Part shown: positions 1-12,473 of the stretch, in pieces
Layout: the number at the start of each line of letters is the position of its first letter
Position numbering within the stretch: the stretch's first letter is position 1
From: Lutjanus erythropterus
Lineage: Eukaryota > Chordata > Actinopteri > Lutjaniformes > Lutjanidae
DNA length: 64,000 bases
Assembly (NCBI GenBank): GCA_020091685.1
Contig: CM034613.1
Coordinates: 17,256,932 to 17,320,931 of the forward strand
Reading direction: 5' to 3'
Notes under the pieces: generated by a model
What the model saw: the letters and a program-made list of their open reading frames with translations, nothing else
Database searches by the model: none
Told to the model about the DNA's origin: nothing
Position numbers and translations under genes: made by a program

Positions 1-3000
1 ATATGTGCATTAATTCATAATACAATTGGAATAGTTTCATTAATAATGACAAGATTGTTATTAAATTTAATGCAATACGTCAACCACAAAGTTATCACTG
101 CTGTTTCTAACAATGTTATTCATTTTTTTATGGTTCAAATTTATTTAGGTGTCAGGTATTGTATGCATTCAAACCGAAGTCTCTTTCTATTTTTGCATAA
201 GACCAGAATTGGAAAGACCTTTATTGTCATTATACTGAACTACAGTGAAATTACTGATGGCTTCTGTCTATGCATTAGAAAAATATAAACATGTCGATTA
301 ATATAAATCATATAAATAAAGGCAGGAGTAGAAAAACAGCAGCAACAGACAAACAACGACAGCAGCAGCAGCATTAAAATAGATTAAGGTTATATATATT
401 TACAGTTTTTCAAGGCAACTATTCTTGTGTTAACTAGATTTAATTTTCTTTAATTGAGTGAAAGGTAATTTTACATTTAAATTCAGTTAAAATTCAGGGT
501 AATTCATTGAAAGATGTTCATTTTCTAACAGAAAAGTATGTCAACACAGACAAACAGGTGCTAACACTGGGCCATGTGGCTCAGGGGCAATTTTAACACA
601 GTGGTACAACTGCCCCTTTTGCAGCCATGTTAAAATCTCATATGATAGCAAGCGACACCTATATTAACATGTTGTTCATGTTCATTTGTAACCAATAACC
701 TTGCAATTAAATATATGCAAATTTAAATTTGCAGACAGAAGAATAAAATGATCCTCCTCTTGTTCCATTTCTACTGAGCATTTGCAGAATAAGCATCATC
801 TAGCTTGCTAGCTTGCTAGCTTGTTTCTGATTGGAGGAATTGAGTGTGTTATAAGTGCCCCCTGTTACAATTACCCCCAGTCTCCCCTACTGCTGAAATA
901 CACTGAATAAGTTACTGTGAATGTCTAATTCACATGTACAGAGTGTCAGTGTATAATTATTAACTTTTTAAAAATATCTTAGTGCTTTAACATTTTACTA
1001 AGTTATAAATTATTACTGACAAAGATTGCATGATTTACCTGTTGTACTATTGTTACTGTTAGTCAAGCAAACTTTTGTTACAGTGTTAGATATGAACCTG
1101 TTAATGTTTTGATATAAATATATCTGATGATTATTTAATACAAAAAATATAGGCTATAAAAGTCCCTTTTCCCTGCTGTTTTCTCTGCCCACCAATAAAA
1201 ATGCGTCATATGTCCACTTCTTCTTCTCTGTCATGAAATTGGGGTCGATCTCTGTTAAGTCTCCACGGAGTCTGAGGGCCATCTGATATGATTAAACATA
1301 CATGCAAAGGGGCAGGGCAAGAAAAACCAGAAGCGGCAGGAAAAGATGAAAGAGTCCACTTTAATGTTTGCCTGCAGGACAGATTGTCCACGCAAAGTCT
1401 CGTGTTTTTTTCCCCTCTTGTCACGCAAAGTCCTCTGCTCACTTAATGCTGCTGCTGCAGCCCCGAGAGTCCAACCGATAGACTCCGACCTGACTGAGAC
1501 AAGACAGGGATTTATTTTTAATCGCTCAGTTACGTTTTGGTCAGTAAAAGCATTTTTCTATTTAACACAATCGTGAGAAAGGCCTAAACGGAATGAAGTT
1601 TCATGGTGAACAACCGACATGTTTACTCTGCTAAATTTGAAAATAATTAAAATACATGGACTTAAATACGTGTAGTTTAATTCAGTTAAATGATACTTTA
1701 AATTATGGCCATCAAACTTTAACTATTAAAGTTAATTTAAAATGCTGTTTTGAGCCTGTTTGGTTGGTTATAGGATGTGCTTTTTAATTATAACACCAAA
1801 CACTGCTGCTGCAACTGTTTGGATTTAATTCTAGTTTAAATTAAGTTTTAACGAAAACACCACCGCCCTGAAAATATGAGAAAATGATCCAGGCCTATTT
1901 TATTTTATTTTATTTTATTTTTTATTCGCTTATAGTAACCTGACTTAATTTCTTTAAAAACACCTATTTTTCGTTTATTTTTTATGGATGCAGCTGATTT
2001 CATATCCTCAACTTTGATCCTTAACCAGTCGTGAAAGAATCAATTTTACTTACTGTTTAATAACTTTTACTTGAATAAAAGCAGCAGTGTTGCACTGTAA
2101 AAAAAAAATACACATAATAAAACTCCTATGTCCAGAAACGATAAAAGTAATACCAAAAATGACTAGTTTTAAAATAAAAGTTGGCCTACTTGTTGGGTGT
2201 AATTATATTATTAGAATATTATTAGGCTACATATTAGCTAAATAGCATATCAACAATTTTACACTTTGTTTAATGGTGTAATCCTCTTTTACAAACTAAT
2301 TTTATAAACTGATCATAGAATCTTTGTTTGTAAAGTGATTAGCTATTAGATTGATGCAGTTGATGAAAAGTACGGTGGTCTATTTCCCTCTGAAATGCTG
2401 TGGAATCTAAATAGGCTTTAAAGTATAATAAAAGCTTAAATAGTCAAGTAAAAGTACTTCAAAATTATACTTAGGGATAAATGGGCCATAGCTACTCACC
2501 ACCACTGTCTTTAACTCATCACTCTTTCCAACTTTACAAACTTTTGCGGATAAACTTTCTTCAAACTTCGAATCAAACCTCATTTTAAAAGTAGTGAAGT
2601 AGCCCAGTATGATATTTTAGCCGGCTGTAGACTTCGGTAAGGTATTTTTGATGGCTACATTTTTTTTTTTTTTAATGAACTCATCCAAAGTTCAGACCGA
2701 GGTTAATGTGACTCATTAACAGATTGCGCCGTTCTCATTGGCTGAGCTGGAAAACGTCAAAATCGCTGATAAACAGAAACCGGCGAGCTTTGAAACTTAA
2801 AGAAAATCATCACCTCCAAAGAACCTAAAAATAGTTGGCAATTTTACACCGCAACACAGAACAGGCTGCGTTACACATTTTAAAGAAAAACATTTTTTTT
2901 TTTTCCTTCTCTCTTTTTAAACCCAAGTGCCTTATTGAATTTTAATTCAAATTTCATCTGGTTAGTTTTGTTCACACAAATCTGGAACGTTTTACTCTTG

Positions 3001-3582
3001 GACTTTATTATGAAAGGATAAGTTTTTGATTAAAAAAAACTTAGAGAACGGTCCTTACTGATTGCTTTTAGAGAATATGATCTATATAACTGATCAGTTG
3101 TATGATATAAAAATAAATCTAAAAATTGTAATAATGAGATTTATTTAAGCTATGTTTAAAACTTTGGATGAATTGGATGTTTACTTACTTTTATGGTTAA
3201 ATTAAAGTTATCATTAGGTCACACTACTCACTCACACAATGAGATGGTGAAATGGAGCTTCAAATTTAAAACACACACACATGCTCGCACGCACACACCA
3301 GTGTGTCCTCTGTAGTTCATCATTTTATTAACATCTGAGTTAGATTTCTGAATAAATGAATTTTTTCCCCCACACACATAATTATATCAAATCCTGGGAA
3401 AATCATCCTGGAATTAATGAATCAGATTTAATAAGCAGAGAAATGATGTGATCCACATCCAGTACACAGACTGAGCTGTACGAAGTTCTTCACTATTTAT
3501 TTCTCAACAGCCACATGTTTCTGATCAGAACAAAATGAACCAACATTTTCTTGAAATGAACCAACACACAGCTTTACTGTGA

Positions 3583-3584
<2 letters not shown>
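1..3584. other. intergenic, AT-rich, no gene seen
   Basis: No coding region on either strand. Small features: a CAG-rich run near 349-375, a TAGCTTGC triplication near 798-823, an 18-bp perfect palindrome at 716-733 that includes an octamer-type ATGCAAAT, a (TTTTA)n tract near 1895-1922, several poly-A/T runs, and a short imperfect CA tract near 3268-3300. Confidence 0.5.
1895..1922. repeat. (TTTTA)n microsatellite
   Basis: About five tandem pentamers of TTTTA read directly from the sequence, ending in a short T run. Confidence 0.8.

Positions 3585-3633
<49 letters not shown>
3585..3633. repeat. (GT)n microsatellite, about 24 units
   Basis: An uninterrupted 49-nt GT dinucleotide run, the longest perfect microsatellite in the window. 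Length polymorphism is expected. Confidence 0.97.
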
Positions 3634-3636
<3 letters not shown>

Positions 3637-4215
3637 ATAATTTGGATGGTGTGATATAACAGAAACCAGCTAATTTGGGGTAGTTTGACAGAGAGTTAGT
3701 GCCTAGAGCTGATTTTAAAGCTGGGAGGCCTAAAACTCATCTTATTATAATCTGTTTGAGGTCAGTGAGTGGAAAAAAAATAAAAAACGACACTTTGATC
3801 TGTTGTCTTATTTTCATGATTAAGTCTTACTCTGGTTTATATCACGTATTGTGATGAGAAGAACCAGAGACAAATATCACACAGTTTCAGCTTTGAGTGG
3901 TTTGAAAGTTGAGTTTTATTGAGCCAAAGAAACATGAAAACAGCTGAAAATCATTAATACAATAATGGTGGTCAAATGAGGCACATCAGCCGCACATGCA
4001 AACTTCTAAAATCCAAGTCTGGAAAATATATTCATAAAACAAAGTTCAGTTTGTCCACGACAGCAGTGAAATATTTTACAGTCATCCAACTGAGGGCAGC
4101 AAAACTCAGGTTACACAAATAAATAAGTGTATTATTAGAAAATACTAGTAGTATTAAAAGTAGTATTCAGTTTTGGATTATAGGTAAAGTCACATGGAGT
4201 AATATTTATTTATTT
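3634..4215. other. intergenic, nothing recognised
   Basis: AT-rich, no open frame of note and no repeat family that I recognise. Confidence 0.4.
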
Positions 4216-4545
4216 TAGAGCCAGATTAGTGCCTGATATTGGTTTATTATAGCGTTATCAGTCTATATCAGTATTGGTGTATATGTTGTCCGATATGCTT
4301 CACTTTGAAAACTTCTTTTTTTTAACATAACATACTGGATATTTTGTTTAAGTTTTTTTACTGTATTTGTATTTTTTGTATCCTATAGCACCTTTCAAAA
4401 CATTGTTACAAAGTGCTTTACAATAGCAGAATCCAAGAAAATGACAATAAAATAAAATAACAGTAAAGTAACAAAGTATTGAATATTGGCCCATGTATTG
4501 ATATTAGATTTGTTTTTCTAATAGTTGTATCAGCCCCAGAAATCC
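4216..4545 (-). repeat. interspersed repeat, same family as 38505-38966
   Basis: On the minus strand the start (ATACTGGATTTCTGGGGC) and the end (ATCGGACAACATATA followed by CTGATATAG-type words) match, in the same order, the start and end of the plus-strand copy at 38505-38966. The middle includes an AGCACCTTTCAAAACA-type segment that resembles another common fish repeat and may be an insertion. It looks like a non-autonomous DNA element remnant; the family name is not certain. Confidence 0.6.
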
Positions 4546-7236
4546 AGTATAAGTTGGGCGCTAATGTATTTATTTATGATCCATATTATTTATCTCCTTT
4601 TGTCATTTTTCCTGAAGGCAAAAACCAAAATCGTCTATTGTGAAGATTCAAATGAGACTTCAAACTACTTTTGCAAAACAACAAATATAAACTAGTTTAT
4701 TTTGTATTAGTAATTACATCCACTGTGAAGAACATATTAGTCATAAACTGCTTTGAGCTGCAACACATTTGAAAATTGTCTTGAGAGTATTTATAAATCA
4801 AAGATCATAGAAATGCAAACACTGACATGACAGTGATCGACAGTGACTACAGGATAATGTACCGATTAGATGTTTGTAACACCAGTCTTTTGTCACTAGA
4901 TGGCAGCGTCATACTTTAGTCAGTCCCAGTTCTTGTGTGCAAAATGTTTCAGTTAAACAGCTCCTGATTCAGTTTGAACATCCCTCAAATTAACTAAAGA
5001 GAGGAGGGACACATGGTCAAATATAGACGCTATAATGAAGCTTATAGGTTATTTGGTTATTTGTTTATTTTTTAAAATGTATTTTTCTATGAAGGAGGCA
5101 TTACATCTTCAAATTAAGGTTACTACTATAATTACAGTAGCCTAAAATGCCAGATATTACAGGGTTCAAATCTCACACTTAGGAAGTAAAGTTAAACAAC
5201 TTTATTTATATGCAAACAAAATAAATATCGATGCACACTGAAATTGTCACAATTTTATATTTAATTTTGGAAGAGGGAAAAAGCTACTGTAATTATGTGC
5301 ATTATATGGTTTGAGTAACGTTACTGCTTCACACAAACAAGAAGCAGGGGTTTGTGTCGGGGCGGAGGGGGCAGAAACACAAGAAAACTTTAGCAGAAGA
5401 AGCATGAGTTTGTTCATTTAGTCCATAATGGAGAGATTATTTACCTGGGAAATATAATTCCCAGTGGCAAACAGAATTGCATAGTGAAAGCAAAGCATGT
5501 AGGGAAAAAATCTAAACACAGATGGTGTCAATATTCTCAAGCCATTACGCTGTGCAATCAACATTTACTTCATAATGATAAGTTAACCCCAATTTCCACT
5601 TTAAAGAGCAGCAGCTAGCCAAAATATATTGATTGTTGGCAGTAGACACGGTGAAAAGTTCAATATTTGTGATATTAAATGATTTACAGCACTTTCATTT
5701 ACTGTCCATCATGAGTTTGATTGTTGCATGGTGTAATACAGCGTGTTAAAATTTATCACCTTGTTTTCTACAGTTAGTATGCACGGCACAGTTACCGCTA
5801 TGGTGATTTCTTTCCCTGCTGTACACAGAGAGGCTATAAAGCAACAGTACCAGCCAAAAGCCAATCAATGGGAGGCTCATTAATAGATAATTTACTTGAG
5901 GAAAATGGGAAAGCCTCATCTGTCAAGAAAATTGCTTGAGCTGCCGCAGAACAAAATTACATTATCATCTGTTACCTGAGATTATCACGTCTCTGAGCAA
6001 ATGTCGTCCTGTCCTCATGAAGTCCAGATAGTTGACATTACAGAGGAGACACTCTTCTGCACGTCTTCATCATCACACGCACTTGCTCGTGTCACGATGG
6101 CTCTTATGTTAATATGCAGCTGATTTAATGGACTTCATCTTGTATTTGTTCCTTAGAGACGTAATGGGACATGTTGTCCTGTGATTGACTGTAGATCAGA
6201 CAAATCTACGTGGGCAGAAACAAGACTCCTTGAAGACATGCTTTGTGTTACAAAGCTGTAATAATAAACTAGACTAAAAGGATATTTCTAAAAGGAAATG
6301 TGTCATTTCTTTTCATAATTTTGATCATCTTTTCTGTTGGGTATAGCAACAATATAAACAGTTGCAGTTTGCAGTTTAGAAAGATTATCTAGCCTACTTT
6401 ATTTGCAGGTTTTGTCCTTATATGGAAATGTTCCTTATTGTTTACTGCTCATTTAGCTATTCAAGCCATGTTTAAAGGGACTGGACACAGTAACAAGAAC
6501 ACTAACGAAATGCAATGCACCACTTTTATGTAAAGGATATTATAGAATGAGACGCAGAACCTCTGTCAGGGTTTATTTTGCAGTAACGACCTGCTTATTA
6601 TACAACTACTTTCTAAAAGAAAATCAAGCTCCACAATATAATATTATAATGATAACTTGACGTACAATATTATTGTGACTTCAAACATTTGTTGTTTTCC
6701 TTTCGTGAGGTAAATGCAAGCTCTGTTGTGTCAGGCCAGTCGATACATACAGGCTCTGTCTATGGGAAAAACACCTAATCACAGGTTAGTTCATGTTGTT
6801 AGTGAGTAAGTGACATACGTGCTGATTGCCTGTAGATTGCAGTGAATCAATAAAGAGTGGAAGTGATGGTGTAGATAAAGTTTTTACTACCTTAACAGAC
6901 CCTCCCATAAAACACTTGCTTTTGGAATTAAGTTTGGTTTGAAATGCTGCTGGGAGCAGAGGGTTTTTTAACATTCATAAAACACACTTGAAGTCTATTG
7001 ACTTGAAATAATGAGCTGCGCACAGAATTTGATCAGCTCACTTAATTAAGTTTATAAAGAACCACCACAATCAGCATATCAGCAGACTTCCCAGCATGCA
7101 TTGTTTTAGAGTTAAAACTCTGTTGAGACCCTTCTGTTTCATAGTTTGAGGAGAGGAGAATATATATGATAAAAGCTTTCTGTGTCTGTAATAAACTTTA
7201 AGATAAGTCAGGGTTGTTTTTCACAATAATGAAACC
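4546..7236. other. intergenic, no gene or clear repeat
   Basis: No supported coding region. 5860-6000 is less repetitive and less AT-biased than its surroundings and could be a conserved noncoding element, but that needs a comparison with other fish. Confidence 0.4.
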
Positions 7237-7533
7237 ACTGTGAATAATGATGGTTAGTATTGAATTAGTTCATTAAAAGCTAACAAATAATAATAAACGT
7301 TAAATGTTATTAAATGTTCTTCACTGTGACTGAAAAGTTGTTGGTTCAACTTAATTATTCAGTAGCTTATTGAACATGTTCAATAAGCTAAAGATATTAT
7401 CAGGTTCATTTATTTAGGATCATTACAAAAATACCTCAAAAAGTCTTTATAAATTCAGTCAACTTAAGATTCTAAGGCAGCCCAGACCCTCACTTTTTTA
7501 AGTTAAAACAAATTGCTTGTGTTTTTACAATTT
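7237..7533 (-). repeat. interspersed repeat, family shared with 40536-40745, containing a 28-bp palindrome
   Basis: Its reverse complement matches the repeat at 40536-40745 at both ends. Shared words include GTCTGGGCTGC, TTAAGTTGACTGAAT and ATTATTCACAGTG in the same order. Inside it, 7363-7390 is a perfect 28-bp palindrome (TAGCTTATTGAACA and its exact complement). Probably a small non-autonomous DNA element of fish; family not named. Confidence 0.7.
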
Positions 7534-8830
7534 ATCTAATAATAATAAACCCTGTAAACTCATTGAAATACTCGCTGGATAAGTCCAAGGCTGAACTTCA
7601 CCACGGTTCCCCCTCAGAGTTGTAATGAGATCTGCGTTTAGAGATTTTAGAAATCTCTATATAACTTTCTGAGTTATCCATCACTTGAGGTCAGTGTTGT
7701 CCAGCGTTGAACATGAACGTGCGAGAGTTACACATTACTCAGCAGCACCTTGGCAGGATCAGGTGAACAGCGAGCGTACAAGGCCCCGCACTGTCACTGA
7801 AATCCACAAAAGAAGACAGATGGCGCAGTTTGGCTATCGAGTGGACGTGCATTTTGCTCAGTGGAATTAACACCTGCCTGGATTGAAAATTAAGACAAGC
7901 ACCAGTCTCTAGCAATTATGCATGGCTGGATGGAGATTCAGTGAGAGCACATCTGAGGCTAAGGCAGTGTCTAGGACCCTGTGCATAATGTACAGCTTAA
8001 TTCATTACAAGGAGGCGGAGGGCTCCTTCACATGCACCCAGCATGCCTTTTCTCTCCACAGCCTATCAAATCAAATTAGTCTTTCAGAGGGGCTTAGACA
8101 GAGAATATCGCCTGTCACAAGGTTCTTGTGCAGAAAGAGTAACAGAAAGGGAAGAAAAAAAATAATTGCACAAGGCTATCTCTTGTAAGAGAAAAACACT
8201 TCCATCATAATGCAAATTAGTGTTACTGGGCTTTCATATCAATGGGATTTTTAAAATCAGTGTGCGGGTGGCGCGGGCTCTGAGGCAGTTCCTAGGAGTC
8301 CAGTCAGACACGGTCATTTGCATTGCCTCCAGCTGTCTTTCTTCTTCAGCAGCCCAGGCACCACAGCGCAAAAGAAAATCAGTTAATTCTCCAATGCAAA
8401 ACATCTTATTTAACAAGACAGTGATGCAGCGAGGACAGAACGGCAGCACAGATCAGGCTTTCCAGAGTTACCAGCCAGTTACCAACCTCTTTACCAACTT
8501 TAGTACGTGTGCATTCAACACCTCTCTGACTACAGTACATGCTGTTCGAAGTTTGCACCCCAAACGTGATGGAATTTTGATGAGGAATAACATTTCATTT
8601 AGTCTCGTTCAGGGATACTGACAGTTTTGCATCCAATTAAGAGGAAAGACCTAAACAAAGGTACTGGAGTTGCAACGTACAACATTCAGCCTCACTAGAT
8701 GTCAGCAAACTATTTGCTATGTAAAGATGTAGTGGAGTGATGGTGTCCTGAGCAGAAAATGAACACACTCACACTCTCTCTCTGAGTATTGTAATCCGAG
8801 CTTCTCTGTCCTCTCCCTGTCTGTTTTCAA
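7534..8830. other. intergenic, open frames without recognisable product
   Basis: Several open frames of 61-133 codons occur (the longest at 8220-8621 on the plus strand), but none resembles a known domain, shows splice-site framing or has protein-like composition. The 7920-8470 block is somewhat GC-richer and may be noncoding conserved sequence. Confidence 0.4.
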
Positions 8831-9060
8831 CGTGGCGGCCTGGTGAGTAACTTTCTCATATTACAACTAAACAGTATGTAAATATATGTGAAAACATCTA
8901 GGTTAGGAATAGACAATGTGGTAACACAATCCTGATTCATATCTGATCAACACTGCTTGATCTGAGTTTTTGGAGGCTGCGTTGGAAACTGGACCCAAAT
9001 GGCAGCAGCCTGGTCTCAAGATTTCTCATATTACAGTTAAATAGCTCACTAGCTATGTTT
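8831..9060. repeat. putative interspersed repeat with an internal duplicated module
   Basis: The phrase TTTCTCATATTACA followed by TTAAATAG- or CTAAACAG-type sequence occurs twice, near 8852 and 9023. Each is preceded by a GGCGGCCTGG / GCAGCCTGGT context. The pattern resembles fish repeats that I recall but cannot name. Confidence 0.4.
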
Positions 9061-9072
9061 CTGGAAGCGCTT

Positions 9073-9163
9073 TAAAGGGATAGTTCTAAAAAACTAAACC
9101 TGACCTTCAGTCAGCATGAGGGTGAGTAGATGATGACTAAATTTTCTTTTTTGGTGAACTACA
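9073..9163. repeat. short foldback element remnant
   Basis: Begins AAAGGGATAGTTCT and ends TTGGTGAACTACAT, imperfect inverted ends of a type common in fish (full forms read AAAGGGATAGTTCACC at one end and its complement at the other). The middle has the familiar GAGGGTGAGTAGATGATGA word. Confidence 0.55.
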
Positions 9164-11120
9164 TTGCCTAGAAATAGGCAACCAACAATCCAACATTACA
9201 AACAATCTGCTGCTCTTTTAGAGTTCAAATGTTTTTTTTTATACATAAACATATCAAGTATTATTATCACCAGGTTATGATTATTATTTCATCAAATTGA
9301 AGTCTCTGATTTAAGCGTTGATTATAAAGAAACCTTCAAAGATATGGTACAAATAAAGATTCGATTTAGAGCCACTTGTTTAAAGTATGCGCTGCAAACA
9401 CAAAATACTGAGACTCAAAACTTAGATGGGGAAAAATAGGTTACTCGGAAATCCATAGCCTACAGTGTGATGATCTATTATTTGCATACTTATGTAATAC
9501 TGAACACACACCAGTTATTCCTGAAGCATCTTCCTATTTTCAGACAAGCAGACCATCCATCACTGCTCCTTGTCTATATTACATGCTCTACAGGTAAATT
9601 GGAGACTTGTCACAGCGCATCTCAGTTTCCTCCACCCCTGATCTTCAGGGAGCACAACACCACAGTGCCCTTTACCTACTTATCAGCCTCCCAGATGGTG
9701 CTGCGGCTCGCAGCCTCACTCTGCTCCGTCTCCTTACCTTCCCCTGCTAATGGAGAGCGCGAGTCTGCCGGCAGCTGCAGCCCCACCTGACTCTGACAGA
9801 GCAGGGAGGCCGCAGGTGGCCAGCGTACCCGTCACAGACCTAAAACTTAATCACAGCTGCTCACTAATCCCACAAAAGTCTTCTGTTTCCACTCTGCGTG
9901 CAGCACCTGGGGCTGCAGCGTGCGTGTGCTGGTATGCATTAAAGAGCAGGGAAATAAATAATAAGAATCAGAGCAATTCTGATAAGTTGAAATGGTGTCG
10001 TGGTGCTCGTACTACGCTGTCATGAGTAATCTTCAGTTTGTGAAGAGCGTGTTCCGGTTGATATCTGACAGTTGCAGCCATGAAGTGCTGCATTGTACTC
10101 TGCTCTATTGAGGCTTCTCCTCTTAGTGCAGACATTAGTATATGTGCCTCTTATCTAATGGATTTTTCTCTCCATTCACTGTTCGTGCAAATGGTGAACG
10201 TAGAGAGGCGGCCTTCCTTTTATTTTCGAACTGACACTAATAGCGTGATGTTTACCATTTACACCGTGTTGTTGAGGACTGAATTTCCCCGCTATTGAAT
10301 TTCATCGTAGCCTTGCTGGAAATGTTAATGTGATGTTATGTAATCCTCATTTACAATACATTTATGAGACACCCCTGAGTGATGGGGTCATGAAAGGTGA
10401 TATATACCCTGATAACTGCTTTTTAAAAGACACTAATTATATTCTTAAAGGAGAAGTCTGGTGATAATTGGGATTTTTATTTTTTTTCCCCCTAGAAATT
10501 CCATGAAAAAACAGCTATGAACTGATTCTACCACAGATATCACTGATTCTTCGGAGATTGTCTATGTGTTGTCTCCAAAACCTATGGCTTATTCCTCAGT
10601 GCCACAGACCTGGAAAGGACCAGTGTGAAGGATTGTTTTAGCTGTCCATCAAAACTAACTGATGTTCACGCTGAGTGATTTATTCAAACCCATGCGTCCT
10701 TCTTGCAGTAGTAACATTCCAGCAAATTGACTTCCTAAATCGTGTTTACACATTTTCCATGTTTTTCTGCTGAGTAAGCCTTTCATATACACTTTATCAC
10801 CTTAAGATGATAATCAGACCACATTTGCAATTGAAATCTGCATCTTTATCAGTATTTGATCAGTTTAATGCATAATAGTAAAGTGTTTCTTAGCATCCAG
10901 GTCTCATTCAATCAGTCCATCCCCACCCAGACCTTGACTTGATCTTATCCCCACTGAATTATTTACCAGTGCCCACTTATCCAGATACTGACTGTGCGAG
11001 TGTGGGCATTATATTATGCATGAGGTAAATAAATACATGAGGTTTCTTAAGAAAGGATGACATTGTGGAGAAAAAGGCACCAAAGTCAGGCCTCAAAAAT
11101 GGGACAGAAGATTTCAAAGG
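9164..11120. other. intergenic, no gene seen
   Basis: Open frames near 9467-10298 are not recognisable as proteins. From 10446 a segment beginning AAAGGAGAAGTCTGGTG and running to about 10650 may be another interspersed repeat; I cannot define its far end. Confidence 0.35.
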
Positions 11121-11702
11121 CTGTGTTGCACCAACAAGGGTTCATTTTTAACCCCATTAAGTCATGCTTTAATTTTAAGTTATAATACACCAAAAGGTTA
11201 AATCTAAATTTAATTTAAAACATTTAGTTTTTACACTGAAACTAAATTAAATTTAATTTTGTTACACCAAAACCTTAAACTCAAGTATTAACTTTAAACT
11301 TACACTTGAGGACGTTTCAATTTTAAAAAGACTAACTCACTTTTTAGTTTAGCTAATAAACAATGAAGCATTTTGCTAACTTTTTAACTAACTAGCAAAC
11401 AGTGTAGTATTTTGTTCAGTTTTTATCTAGCTAGCTAGCGAGCAATGTCATGTTTTGTTTAATAATAGAGCTACCAAAAGTTTCCCCTGCTCTCTAAGTC
11501 CCAACATCACTCAATTTTTGTATTTTTGTATTTTATTTTTTTTTTGCTTAAGCAAGCATTGTATTTATTAAAATCTATAATCAATCTCAGTAAACTTTTT
11601 TTTTTTCTGCTTAAGTTTTAATCTGCTTAAACCTAAACCTTAAACCTGAAGTTTGATTAAAACTAATATTAGATTAAATTAATCTTTGTTGGTGCAACAC
11701 AG
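11121..11702. mobile_element. MITE-like element with perfect 17-bp terminal inverted repeats
   Basis: The ends read CTGTGTTGCACCAACAA and, exactly complementary, TTGTTGGTGCAACACAG. The 582-bp body is AT-rich, has no transposase frame, and carries many TTTAA/TTAAA words plus TAGCTAGC-type runs near 11428-11440. This is a non-autonomous DNA transposon by structure. I could not find a clear target-site duplication, so the superfamily is open. Confidence 0.75.
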
Positions 11703-12473
11703 TCAAATCTGTAGCAAATATGTTCCAACTAGAGAAGCTGTGTCTATCAGCCATCTTTTTTTGTTTAAACTAACGCCGTCCTCCTTTAGCTGACCTTTGC
11801 AGGAATCACTCTGAGAGGAGTGAGGATTTGCAGAGATAACAGCCACAGCTGAGGCAGGTGCAGAAATAATAGCTGCTCTCCAGAGGCTACGAGCAATATA
11901 AAATCCCTGACAATGGGCTTTTCTACTCTGAACAGCAACAAAGCTCTTAAAATGGGGATGTGCTTTCCTCACAACTGTGAAAGACTTCAATTTTGAGGAC
12001 TGCACGTAGACAACCAGGTTACTTAACAGAGGAAATGAGAGGCTCAGAGAACTGTGACGTTAAAGTTCGCAGCTGATTGACAAGTCAATCTCTTTAATTA
12101 ATCATCCGGAGGAGTTGAAGCATGTGGCCTCTCGTCTCTTAATTCCAGCGTGATGAGAAATGGTAGATAATCAGCCTGCGAGACAAACCGTCTGTTTTAG
12201 TGCCGTCTTCAGGGGAATCAGCTTGCAGCCAGAGCAAACTGACATTCACTTTATTGACTCAGAAAGCAGCGCAATCACCTGATGACATCGATGATATCAG
12301 CAACACTATGTTGCCATTAACGGCTGCATTGATCAGTCTAATGAAGACTATTCATTCCAGCTGAAAAGGAAAGATAAATCAGAGAACCAAACTGTAAACA
12401 TAGGTGGATTTCCTCCCATATTATCTAAAAATTAAAGAGATATGGTAATCCTGTATGTGCGACAAAGTGTAAA
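11703..12473. other. intergenic, no gene seen
   Basis: No supported coding region. The stretch 12060-12330 is relatively GC-rich and free of recognised repeats; its nature is unknown. Confidence 0.35.

Noticed and set aside
7363-7390. The 28-bp palindrome as a microRNA or rho-independent terminator hairpin
   Set aside because: It has no loop and no flanking stem typical of a pre-miRNA, and bacterial terminators do not apply to a vertebrate genome.
8220-8621. 133-codon plus-strand frame
   Set aside because: No recognisable motif, no splice-site framing, and an overlapping open frame on the other strand; consistent with chance.
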